DNA from: an uncultured Stomatobaculum sp.
GTDB lineage: Bacteria > Bacillota > Clostridia > Lachnospirales > Lachnospiraceae
DNA: 42,780 nucleotides
Reading direction: 5' to 3'
Assembly (NCBI RefSeq): GCF_937924975.1
Contig: NZ_CALEYG010000036.1
Coordinates: 1-42,780, forward strand
How positions within the stretch are numbered: the stretch's first letter is position 1; each line of letters begins with the position of its first letter. The notes beneath the pieces are model-generated. The model did not search any database. It was not told where the DNA came from and saw nothing but the letters and a program-made list of their open reading frames with translations. Positions 34,329-42,319 of this stretch are shown here, one piece after another. The position numbers and the translations under genes are program-made.

Positions 34329-35159
34329 TTATATCTGTTTTTGTTTCTTGGCACCACGATACCGTCCGGTGCCGTTTTTATCGCGGTACATTTCGGCATC
34401 AGCTTCATCCAGTGCTTCCTGTACCAATCCTTCTCTCGCGCGCCACGCTGCCCCCATTGCAGCCTGCGGCGCTGTATGCGCTTTGAGTGCCTTTCGTAAA
34501 TCCCGGACACGCGCTGAGAAACTCGTCTCTTGCAGTCCGGATTCCAAAATAACAAATTCATCTCCGCCCGCGCGATAAATATGTTCACGCGGAAAATAAG
34601 CAGCAAAGAAATCCACCGCCCGCTGCAACAACCGATCACCTGCCTTATGGCCGTACCGGTCATTTGTCTGTTTTAGCCCGTTCAAATCGAGATAAACCAC
34701 TCCGACGGAACGCGGCGCATTCCGTTTCATCAGCGCCCTTCGATGTGCTTCCATTGCATTTCGGTTCTTGATGTTCAGAAACGCATCGGAATGTGCCGCA
34801 CGCCGCAAGCTCTCTTCTCTTCTTTGGTTACCGAGCTCGGTCGAGAGCAGAAGGGCCAAAGAACGACAACTTTTTCGGACACGGAGATTCTGAAACAGAG
34901 AACTGCAACCTACGACCAGAGTTCCGATTGTCACACCGCGGCTCTCCAGCGGAAGGCGGAACACAAACCTGACCGCCTGCGTTCCGGCGGTCCGACAGCT
35001 CAACCGCCGCCTCCGTTCGCCCTGTTGCAGGTGAAGCGCCAATGCCGGAAGTTTTAATCCGCGCGCTGCCGTACGCAAAAAGCGCTCCAGTCCCCGCCTT
35101 GTGCTGTCTTCCTTCAAGATTTCCAGGCACTGGATCACCAAATCCATACTATCTCTCAT
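34329..35159 (-). CDS. Diguanylate cyclase (GGDEF), first gene of the exopolysaccharide operon
   Basis: 276 residues. The N-terminal 120 residues are basic, without a membrane helix, and may be a GAF-like sensor. The C-terminal GGDEF domain has YLDLNGLKQTNDRYG (156-170), GHKAGD and an intact A197-GGDEF active site. The inhibitory RxxD site that normally sits just upstream is absent (the sequence there is FPREHIYR), so product inhibition by that site is unlikely. AGGAG lies seven bases before the ATG. It makes c-di-GMP from GTP. Being co-transcribed with a PilZ-bearing synthase, it probably acts as a local signal source for polysaccharide production. Confidence 0.92.
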   Translation of the reverse strand: MRDSMDLVIQCLEILKEDSTRRGLERFLRTAARGLKLPALALHLQQGERRRRLSCRTAGTQAVRFVFRLPLESRGVTIGTLVVGCSSLFQNLRVRKSCRSLALLLSTELGNQRREESLRRAAHSDAFLNIKNRNAMEAHRRALMKRNAPRSVGVVYLDLNGLKQTNDRYGHKAGDRLLQRAVDFFAAYFPREHIYRAGGDEFVILESGLQETSFSARVRDLRKALKAHTAPQAAMGAAWRAREGLVQEALDEADAEMYRDKNGTGRYRGAKKQKQI

Positions 35160-35210
35160 GTCCTTACTCCTGAAATGTCTCTGCTCGTATCCTTAAGATA
35201 TCCGCAAGAA

Positions 35211-35239
35211 AGCATACTCTAAATATGACGGGAAGTCTA
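35211..35239 (-). promoter_or_regulatory. Candidate promoter of the exopolysaccharide operon
   Basis: TAGACT (35239-35234) and TATGCT (35216-35211) on the minus strand, spaced by 17 bases, four of six matches in each element. The predicted start site is about 45 bases before the GGDEF start codon. It lies downstream of the ilvC terminator. Confidence 0.45.
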
Positions 35240-35254
35240 CGATTGCGCCCGAAC

Positions 35255-35272
35255 TGTAAACAAATTGTAAAC
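35255..35272 (-). promoter_or_regulatory. Direct repeat GTTTACA-N4-GTTTACA upstream of the operon promoter
   Basis: Two exact seven-base copies in the same orientation, 11 bases apart (one helical turn), about 16 bases upstream of the -35 element. A binding site for an activator is possible. I know no regulator for it. Confidence 0.35.
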
Positions 35273-35314
35273 TTTTTCTTTATTATGTATTCATTTCAGA
35301 AAATGTATACAGTT

Positions 35315-35354
35315 TAAAAAGAGGGCGACGGAAACACAGCTTCCATCGCCCTTC
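35315..35354 (-). terminator. Intrinsic terminator after ilvC
   Basis: On the minus strand GGGCGATGGAA pairs with TTCCGTCGCCC (one U-G pair), followed by TCTTTTTAAAC. It starts about 15 bases past the ilvC stop and separates ilvNC from the exopolysaccharide operon. Confidence 0.9.
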
Positions 35355-35368
35355 TTGCAAAATCGGTT

Positions 35369-36391
35369 TTAGTTATTAATCAGCTTGGAATCCTCATTGT
35401 TCCAGCTATAGAGCTTTCTGATCTCCTTGCCGACAGACTCCGAAAGATGCTCAGAAGCCTTTCTGCGCATTGCCTTGAAGTGCGCCTGGCGTCCGGCCGG
35501 GCTCATATCAAGCAGGAACTGATTTGCAAATGTTCCATCCTGAATATCGGAAAGGATCTTCTTCATTGCCTTTCTCGTCTCATCCGTGATGAGCTTCGGT
35601 CCGGAGACATAGTCACCGAACTCAGCCGTGTTGGAAATCGAATAGCGCATGCCCTCGAAACCGGACTGGTAGATGAGGTCGACAATGAGCTTCATCTCGT
35701 GAATGCACTCGAAATACGCATTTCTCGGATCGTAGCCTGCCTCAACCAGCGTATCGAAACCTGCCTGCATCAGTGCGCAAACACCGCCGCAAAGGACAGC
35801 CTGCTCGCCGAAGAGATCGGTCTCGGTCTCGATGCGATAGGTCGTCTCCAGCAGACCCGCTCTCGCGCCACCGATTGCCGCGCCGTATGCGAGTGCCTTC
35901 TCCAGTGCCTTGCCCGTTGCATCCTGCTCCACCGCAATCAGCATCGGAACGCCCTTGCCATCAAGGAACTCACTGCGAACCGTGTGGCCCGGTGCCTTCG
36001 GTGCAATCATCGTGACATCGACGAACTTCGGCGGTGTGATGAGACCAAAGTGAATGTTAAAGCCATGTGCGAACATGAGCATGTCGCCCTCGTTGAGATT
36101 CGGCTCGATGTCCTTCTTGTACATATCTGCCTGCAGCTCATCGTTGATCAGAATCATGATGATGTCTGCCCACTTTGCAGCCTCGGCATTGGTCTTCACC
36201 GTGAGCCCCTGCTTCTCTGCCTTCTCTCTCGACTTGGAACCCTCGTAGAGACCCACACAGACATCAACGCCGGAATCTTTCAAATTCAGCGCATGCGCGT
36301 GACCCTGGCTACCGTAACCGATAATCGCAACCTTATGTCCCTTTAAAACGGAAACATCGCAATCTTCCTGATAATAAATCTTCAGTGCCAT
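35369..36391 (-). CDS. ilvC: Ketol-acid reductoisomerase
   Basis: 340 residues, a short class I enzyme. It converts acetolactate or acetohydroxybutyrate to the dihydroxy acid, the second step of Val/Leu/Ile synthesis. Motifs: dinucleotide fold GYGSQGHAHALNLKDSG, then the knotted domain with DLFGEQAVLCGG, FECIHEMKLIVDLIYQSG and SISNTAEFGDY holding the Mg-binding acids. An in-frame ATG at 36406 exists, but GGAGG (36404-36400) overlaps it. It lies eight bases before the ATG at 36391, which gives MALKIYYQ, so 36391 is the start. The cofactor loop reads GLYEGSKSREKA, with an acidic residue where NADPH-specific enzymes often have a neutral or basic one. The gene follows ilvN after 102 bases. Confidence 0.96.
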   Translation of the reverse strand: MALKIYYQEDCDVSVLKGHKVAIIGYGSQGHAHALNLKDSGVDVCVGLYEGSKSREKAEKQGLTVKTNAEAAKWADIIMILINDELQADMYKKDIEPNLNEGDMLMFAHGFNIHFGLITPPKFVDVTMIAPKAPGHTVRSEFLDGKGVPMLIAVEQDATGKALEKALAYGAAIGGARAGLLETTYRIETETDLFGEQAVLCGGVCALMQAGFDTLVEAGYDPRNAYFECIHEMKLIVDLIYQSGFEGMRYSISNTAEFGDYVSGPKLITDETRKAMKKILSDIQDGTFANQFLLDMSPAGRQAHFKAMRRKASEHLSESVGKEIRKLYSWNNEDSKLINN

Positions 36392-36493
36392 ACTATTTTC
36401 CTCCATCTTTTTCGTGTCAACAAAAGCATTATCAAAAAAGACCGAATTCTGCGACTCTCAGTCCGCGAAAGAACCCAGTTCTGATAACCGAAT

Positions 36494-36991
36494 TTACGGC
36501 AGATATCTCACATCTTCCGCTCCGCGCGAAAGTCCTGTGATACCTGTTCTCGCAAGCTCCAGAATCTCATACTCTTCCAGCAGCTTGAGCAGTGCATCCA
36601 GCTTGCTCTGATCCCCGGTTAATAATATCGTGAGAGAGCTCTTGCCCACATCCACAATACTAGCGCGAAAAATCTGCACAACCGCATGAACAGATTCCCG
36701 CTGTCCCGCATTCGCACGTATTTTGACCATCATGAGTTCACGGTAAACACTTCTGTCTTCCGGCAAACGCTTGATATCCTTGACATCCTCGAGCTTTCGA
36801 ATTTGCTTCTCAATCTGCTCCAGCACATCATCGTCGCCGTTCGAGACCACCGTCATTCTTGTGTAGCGCGGATCTGCGGTGACGCCCGCCGTAATGCTCT
36901 CGATATTATAACCCCGCCGCGTAAACAGACCCGCAATGCGGCTCAGAACGCCGGGCGTATTGTCCATCAAAAGCGAAAAAACGACTCTCAT
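36494..36991 (-). CDS. ilvN: Acetolactate synthase small (regulatory) subunit
   Basis: 166 residues. The N-terminal ACT domain (about 2-75, with LLMDNTPGVLSRIAGLF and RRGYNIESI) binds valine. The C-terminal half has the usual ELMMVKI...VDVGKSSLTILLTG pattern. GGAGG lies eight bases before the ATG at 36991 and only three bases before another in-frame ATG at 36997, so 36991 is preferred. Upstream in-frame starts, including one at 37048, fall in the promoter and are not real. It controls feedback inhibition of the catalytic subunit IlvB, which is not in this window. It could equally be called ilvH. Confidence 0.93.
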   Translation of the reverse strand: MRVVFSLLMDNTPGVLSRIAGLFTRRGYNIESITAGVTADPRYTRMTVVSNGDDDVLEQIEKQIRKLEDVKDIKRLPEDRSVYRELMMVKIRANAGQRESVHAVVQIFRASIVDVGKSSLTILLTGDQSKLDALLKLLEEYEILELARTGITGLSRGAEDVRYLP

Positions 36992-37019
36992 CTGCATTTC
37001 CTCCGTGTATACGCAAAAT

Positions 37020-37048
37020 ATGATAGCAACGGGGCCAAAAAAAGTCAA
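37020..37048 (-). promoter_or_regulatory. Sigma-A promoter of ilvN-ilvC
   Basis: TTGACT (37048-37043) and TATCAT (37025-37020) on the minus strand with exactly 17 bases between. The leader before the ilvN start is only about 20 bases, too short for a T-box or leader-peptide attenuator. Confidence 0.8.
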
Positions 37049-37182
37049 CTTGCCCTCCTGTCATCTTCCTTCACCGCTCTACCGCGTTTTGCTGTCTTTG
37101 CTTGCACTTTCTCTATCGACTTTGTAAGGATTTCACAGTACTTCTCTAAAATCCGCCGAAATATGTCGATTTGTCCAAACAA

Positions 37183-40100
37183 TCAAAACCATTCCGCCTT
37201 CTTTTTTCCAAAAGCAAGAATTCCGCGCACGAAATAGCTCAGATTGCTTGCGAGCAAAGAACACAACAAAAGAAAGGCCGGGGGAATGCGGAAAGGCGTC
37301 TCTCCGGTTTTCGGCAGTCGGGCGCGCCTATGATACTCGACAGATTCTGTTGCGGCCACAAGTTTGGTACCTCTCTCCCCGTGTTCCGGAGAGACGCTTT
37401 CATGCACTACCTCCACCCGCGCATCTGCCCTCTTCTGCGGCGTCGGTTCTATGACTCCGCCTTCCCTGCTCTCTGTACTCCCTGTTTTCTGCCTCTGCGT
37501 TTTTTTGTTCACAGTTCCGTCCGGCAAAGCCTGCCTCTGCCTTCCGCCGTTGCCGCTGCTGTTACCGCCACCAATATTGTCGCTCTCCTGTTCCTTCTGA
37601 TAACGAGCCACCAGATCGATATCGCGTGTCGTTCCCGCCGGTATTGTGTGAATAAATTTTCCGCCGACAAGCTGCCAGGTCCAAAAGCGCATGCCCTGCT
37701 TCACCGGACCATAAGGAGAAATTTCATCTTCAATGGTAAACTCGGTCGGGTTTTGCGTGTTGTTCACGCCGCCCGCCGTATCGTAACGGATGCGATAGCG
37801 TATTGGTTCCCAAATCGCACGGAAGGTCAGCTCTCCCGCGCTGCCCGCTTGAATCCGATTGTCCGCGACCCCGGGAGCGCTGCTCTTCTCCCAACGGAGG
37901 AAGGTGTACCCGATGCGATGAGGCGTAGGCAACGTGAAGCCTGCATCTTCCGCGGTATAAGACTGCGGCAACGCAGGAAGGCCCTCCACGCGACTGTTTA
38001 AAGTCTCGCCGAGCTCATAGCGAATCGGATACCGATTCAACGTCCAGATGGCAGTCAGTGTTCGGTCTCCCGTGCTCCCCGCCGGAATATTCGTGACGGT
38101 CTGTCCGTTCTCGCTCCAAATGCCGGTATACCCCTGTCGCTGCGGCGGCGCAAGAGACACCGCCCCCTCAATCGTATAGCTGTCCGGATTGACTGCCGGA
38201 TTGATCGGCATGTTACTGCCGCTACCGCTGTTCAAATGATACCGCAACCGATATGATTTGATCTGCCATTTCGCATAGTAAGTCTTCGGCATTGCGTCCG
38301 TCGCCGGAAAGTCTGTGACCGGCACTCCCGCAAAAGCGGCATTATCGTACCAGCCAAGGAAATCATAGCCCTGACGGAAAGCCGGACTCAGATGAATTGT
38401 GCCTCCCCCATTGGTCTCTATGCTATAGCGCAGCAGATTACTCGCCGGAACGACTGCCGGATTCGCTGCGGAATCATTCAGCTCATACCGCACCGGATAT
38501 TGCAGCGGCGCGCTCCACTTCGCATAATAATGCTTGTTCTCTGCATCCATGGTGCGGAGCGTTGTGATCGGCGTACCGAGCAGCGCGGCATTGTCATACC
38601 AGCCCTCAAAGGCATAACCTGGTCTGCTTGCCGACTGCATCACAAAATCCGCATCTTCCACCGTATACCCTGCCATACCGCTGTTCGGATTCACCGCCGG
38701 GGGGCCGGCCAGTGTCCCGTCATTCAAATCCCACTGTACCGTATAGCGTATCGGATTGCTCCATTTTGCATAAATCGTGTAATTCTCTGCACTGGCCGGA
38801 TCAATGGTCCGGATAGGCATCGTTAAACCCGCATCTCTGTACCAGCCTTCAAAAACATACCCTGTCCGAACAGGTGCCTGCAGGGAGATGTCGGGATCCG
38901 TGACCCGGAAGCCGTTCGGATTCGACACGGAATTGCGCGCAGCATGTCCTGCAGGTGTATCATCGTTGAAGTGATAGTCGATTGTATACGGGAGCGCAGC
39001 GCCCCACTTCGCATAATAGTCGGTCGGATTTGTGTCGCCCTGTGTTGTATCAATCACTGTAGGCGCCGGAACGGTCAGCGCGGCGTCGGTAAACCAACCC
39101 TCAAAGGGATACCCTGCCCGGACCGGATCCGCAAGTGCGTAATTCGGCGTCTCAACCGTATATCCCGTAAACCCGGCATTCGGATTGCTTGCCGGATGTC
39201 CGACAGGCGTTGCATCATTTAAATGGTAGGTGAGCGCATAACGCTTTTGTGTCCATTTGGCATAATAGTGGCGATTCCCTGCCGGTGCGTGATTCGTGAC
39301 AAGCTTTGTGACCGGCGTACCTGTGAATGCCGAATCTTCATACCACCCGTCAAACGTATAGCCTTGCCAGACCATAGGGACAAGATTGATGTCGGCATCC
39401 GTGACCTCATAACTGCTCACTGTGTTTGAGTTTATGCCGGGTGCCGTCCGGGAGGCTACCTGCACATTATTTGTATACAGGATTGTATAGGTGTTTTTCG
39501 TCCAATTTGCTGTCATGGTGACCACGGCTCCGTTTTGCCGCGAGAGCAATGACGGCGTCACTCCATCCGCATAAGTCTGACCGTCTGAACCTGTCCATCC
39601 GCTGAAGGTATACCCGTTGACGGCAAAGCGGTTTCGTAAATCGGCTGCTGCGTTGCCGGTAATATGCTGATCCGGCATATTGCCAGTGACTGTCTGACCG
39701 GCAGGCGCATTGGCAAGAAACTGCACTGTATATTGATGCGGATTTCGTGTGACTGTACCCGGCAGGTATGTAATGGTATATGTCCCGATTGCAGTACTGC
39801 CCGCGCTTCCGTTGTCAAAACTTGTCGGATTTTCCGCAATGACCGGCAAGGTCGGATGCACATCTGCGGTGGAACTGTTGTCAAAGTTCACGGTGAGCGC
39901 ACGCACGCGATCGTTGCCCAAGAGGCCGGTGACGACCGCATCTGCCGTACTCCAGGTAAGCGGTTCGGTCGCTGTCACGGTTCGGTCGTTCATTCGGACT
40001 GTGAGCTGCCTTGTCACTCTTCCGCTTCCCGCATTGCGGAAGCCGCCATAGCTTCCCTGAATATACAGTTGACTCGCCGGATTACTTGCATCTATACTGC

Positions 40101-42159
40101 CATGATTTACCACACTGCTGCTTGCGGGAACGGTCAGTATGTGTCCGTTTAAATCCAGACTCACATTGGCCGGGATATCCCCTGTTAGCGTTGTGTCACC
40201 GATCAAGGTAAGCGGCGCATTGCCGTTCTGTCCCGCCCAGATTACAGCTTCATCCGCAGTCTGAAAATAATACCGCTGCGTGCTCCGCTCGGCATACACC
40301 GTCGATGCGGTATGCAACGGAACTACCTGCTCGCTCGTGGAACCCGTCTTCTTGTAACCGCTAAACTCGATATAAAAACCTTTGACGTCCAGACCGCCTC
40401 CCGTGTATTCACTCACATTGTGGAGGTCGTTCCAGTGTCCCGCATTGTGTACCTGCATGACGGACTCATAGCCCGAGACATACGGGCCGCCGTGCATGCC
40501 GCCCGATGAATTCGGCTCGTAGGTCACACCGCCTGTCGGCTCGAAATGCGAATAACTGCCGTAGGGCGTGTTCAGTGCATGACCATTGCCGGTGGGCGTG
40601 GATCCGCCGTTTCCTTGCTCGTAATACTCAATGCCCGTCTCCGGTCCGTTCTGCCAGCGAAAACGCCGATGCGCCCCGCTGCCTGTGGAGCCGCTGAGGC
40701 TCTGGTTGGCAAAAACGGAACCGGCCGTTCTGCCCGGCGCCAGATTATCGGTCCAGTTCGGCACCGAATCACTGTCGTTGATGCCCTCAAAGCGTGCGCC
40801 GCCGGACCAAGCCCCGATATTTGTCGCCGTGACCTGATTCAAGATATTGTCCTCTGCCGCCGAAGTGACCGTGACCAAGTAGCCCTGCATCCCGTCAAGG
40901 TAGGTCTGCTTTGCCAGATTATAGCTTTCCGCCCAACTGATTAAACGCTTTGGCTGCGGCTCTACATACATATAGTAGTGTTCCGCACTGTCGCCCGGCA
41001 TGGGATTCGGAATCGTGGCTTTTGTGAGCTTGATTGTCGCATTCTGCGGAAAACGGCTCGGGCCGTTTCCGAGACTGATTGTGAGCTGTTGATTGGCTCC
41101 CTGACTCACAAGGTGAAAGTGAAGCTTATTCTCGAGAAAGGTCTTCGCCTCTGCCGGGGTGAGCGGCGTCGGAAAAATGATCTGATAAAACCGGTGATTC
41201 GCATTGATGTCCGTAAACAGCTTGTAGTCATGCGAGTCTGCCCCCGGCGCATAGTCCGGAATGGACTCAATATAACCGGAGTCCACCTGTATGCTCATAG
41301 AGCTGATGCCATTACCGGCCGCGTCCAAAACAGTCACATCCTTCAGACGGTAATCCAGGCGATTATCATTGTCGTAATCCAGCATCTTAAATTCCACGCC
41401 GAGCGTCGGGGTAGTCGCAGGCCTGTAGTTGACAACCGCAAAGGGCGAGAAATGCTCCGCAGCCACCTGCAAAACGGGAAGATTTGCGGGTAGCCCTTCG
41501 CGAAGTGTATCGACTTTACGCTCCGCTTCATCGATATGGAGTACCGAGACCGTATCATCTATGCTATACGCTTTGTCGTCCCCCATTTCGGTCAAGTCGG
41601 CAGCAACAATGCCGACATTCCGGAAGGAAACGACAAGCTGACCCTTGCTACTATCCGGCTGCACAGCTTTTCCTGCCGCATTAAATACCGTCAGATCACA
41701 GAGAAACTGTGTCGTCACAGACTTGCCTTCCGTATCCGCATGCTCGCTTATTCGGTTGAGGACTTCTCTCTCTTCTTCATCGGTCAGCCGCCGCGCTTTA
41801 AGCACTGCTCCTTCCGGCAACACACCGGCCGGAGCACTGGCATCAATTAAAACGCCATCGAGCTCCGTGCGCAATATCTTTGTCGCACTCGATGGTGTCC
41901 CCCAACCGGCCGCGCCTGCAAAAAGGGCCTGTCGCTCCTTGGCAGCTGTCGCTTCGGAGGGGCTCGCATTCCTGTTCCGTGATTTTTTTTGCACGGCCGC
42001 CGGCAATACCAAATCATTGATTAATTCCGCATCTTCCCGAAAATCCTCAATCGCCGGAGCGGCATAGACGGATGTTGCCGCAAAAACATTCCATACAACC
42101 ATAGCCGCACTGAGCAGTGCAGCCAGTATACATTTGGAGCGGTGGATTCTTGTCATCAT
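37183..42159 (-). CDS. LPKTG-anchored surface protein with C-type-lectin-like domain and nine InlB repeats
   Basis: 1658 residues. Signal peptide 1 to about 34 (ending VYAA). Residues 35-390 match no family I recognise. Residues about 395-600 look like a bacterial C-type lectin fold: SWAESYNLAKQTY, GYLVTVTSAAEDNIL, a W-containing GGARFEG stretch, YEPNSSG, GHWNDLHN and a closing GFYIEFSGY. Residues about 620-800 are a linker. Nine InlB/Flg_new repeats (806 to about 1520) follow, several with the subtype signature HLNDxTPxGHPAxNPN and GYxFEGWYxDA. The wall region is Gly/Asn-rich; LPKTGE is at 1615-1620, then a hydrophobic segment and KKKAEWF. GGAG lies seven bases before the ATG. It is probably a wall-bound lectin-type adhesin, with the repeats as a stalk. 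The glycan ligand is unknown, but the operon's own polysaccharide is one option. Confidence 0.93.
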   Translation of the reverse strand: MMTRIHRSKCILAALLSAAMVVWNVFAATSVYAAPAIEDFREDAELINDLVLPAAVQKKSRNRNASPSEATAAKERQALFAGAAGWGTPSSATKILRTELDGVLIDASAPAGVLPEGAVLKARRLTDEEEREVLNRISEHADTEGKSVTTQFLCDLTVFNAAGKAVQPDSSKGQLVVSFRNVGIVAADLTEMGDDKAYSIDDTVSVLHIDEAERKVDTLREGLPANLPVLQVAAEHFSPFAVVNYRPATTPTLGVEFKMLDYDNDNRLDYRLKDVTVLDAAGNGISSMSIQVDSGYIESIPDYAPGADSHDYKLFTDINANHRFYQIIFPTPLTPAEAKTFLENKLHFHLVSQGANQQLTISLGNGPSRFPQNATIKLTKATIPNPMPGDSAEHYYMYVEPQPKRLISWAESYNLAKQTYLDGMQGYLVTVTSAAEDNILNQVTATNIGAWSGGARFEGINDSDSVPNWTDNLAPGRTAGSVFANQSLSGSTGSGAHRRFRWQNGPETGIEYYEQGNGGSTPTGNGHALNTPYGSYSHFEPTGGVTYEPNSSGGMHGGPYVSGYESVMQVHNAGHWNDLHNVSEYTGGGLDVKGFYIEFSGYKKTGSTSEQVVPLHTASTVYAERSTQRYYFQTADEAVIWAGQNGNAPLTLIGDTTLTGDIPANVSLDLNGHILTVPASSSVVNHGSIDASNPASQLYIQGSYGGFRNAGSGRVTRQLTVRMNDRTVTATEPLTWSTADAVVTGLLGNDRVRALTVNFDNSSTADVHPTLPVIAENPTSFDNGSAGSTAIGTYTITYLPGTVTRNPHQYTVQFLANAPAGQTVTGNMPDQHITGNAAADLRNRFAVNGYTFSGWTGSDGQTYADGVTPSLLSRQNGAVVTMTANWTKNTYTILYTNNVQVASRTAPGINSNTVSSYEVTDADINLVPMVWQGYTFDGWYEDSAFTGTPVTKLVTNHAPAGNRHYYAKWTQKRYALTYHLNDATPVGHPASNPNAGFTGYTVETPNYALADPVRAGYPFEGWFTDAALTVPAPTVIDTTQGDTNPTDYYAKWGAALPYTIDYHFNDDTPAGHAARNSVSNPNGFRVTDPDISLQAPVRTGYVFEGWYRDAGLTMPIRTIDPASAENYTIYAKWSNPIRYTVQWDLNDGTLAGPPAVNPNSGMAGYTVEDADFVMQSASRPGYAFEGWYDNAALLGTPITTLRTMDAENKHYYAKWSAPLQYPVRYELNDSAANPAVVPASNLLRYSIETNGGGTIHLSPAFRQGYDFLGWYDNAAFAGVPVTDFPATDAMPKTYYAKWQIKSYRLRYHLNSGSGSNMPINPAVNPDSYTIEGAVSLAPPQRQGYTGIWSENGQTVTNIPAGSTGDRTLTAIWTLNRYPIRYELGETLNSRVEGLPALPQSYTAEDAGFTLPTPHRIGYTFLRWEKSSAPGVADNRIQAGSAGELTFRAIWEPIRYRIRYDTAGGVNNTQNPTEFTIEDEISPYGPVKQGMRFWTWQLVGGKFIHTIPAGTTRDIDLVARYQKEQESDNIGGGNSSGNGGRQRQALPDGTVNKKTQRQKTGSTESREGGVIEPTPQKRADARVEVVHESVSPEHGERGTKLVAATESVEYHRRARLPKTGETPFRIPPAFLLLCSLLASNLSYFVRGILAFGKKKAEWF
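37600..39740 (-). repeat. Nine tandem InlB/Flg_new repeats in the lectin-type adhesin
   Basis: Repeats of roughly 75-85 codons, each opening with a YxxxYxLND-like strand, having a GYxFxGWY core and closing with YYAKW or AIW. Repeats 3 to 6 are the most alike; 7 to 9 are more degenerate. Unlike the two giant adhesins, no FctA domains are interspersed. Confidence 0.85.
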
Positions 42160-42200
42160 CGCTCTTCTCCTCTCCGATCGGTTCTAAAATCAACCTTCTA

Positions 42201-42229
42201 AGTATACTTTGCATCTCTCTGTCTGACAA
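42201..42229 (-). promoter_or_regulatory. Sigma-A promoter of the lectin-type adhesin gene
   Basis: TTGTCA (42229-42224) and TATACT (42206-42201) on the minus strand with 17 bases between, giving a leader of about 35 bases. It lies just after the 19-base palindrome. Confidence 0.75.
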
Positions 42230-42238
42230 GCTGCAGAT

Positions 42239-42280
42239 ACAGTGGGAGGCGCTGTGCTCCCGCACAGCGCCTCCCACTGT
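42239..42280. terminator. Perfect 19-base palindrome between two LPKTG genes, possible terminator
   Basis: ACAGTGGGAGGCGCTGTGC and its exact complement surround a four-base loop. It lies 39 bases past the stop of the upstream surface gene. Neither side has a T-run, so it is not a classical intrinsic terminator. It could be a transcript-end or RNA-stabilising hairpin, or a protein-binding site just upstream of the adhesin promoter. Confidence 0.45.
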
Positions 42281-42319
42281 TCTTGCGGATACCGCTTTTC
42301 CGCGATCCGCTGTTTCACT

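Noticed and set aside
36434..36466. A possible attenuator between ilvN and ilvC: a small stem (36451-36466) near a run of six A on the plus strand.
   Set aside because: The stem is short with a bulge, and about 11 bases separate it from the T-run of the transcript, so terminator function is doubtful. No leader peptide or T-box is seen.
36992..37048. An N-terminally extended IlvN starting at 37048.
   Set aside because: The extension would start within the -35 element TTGACT of the gene's own promoter, and the ribosome site fits the ATG at 36991.
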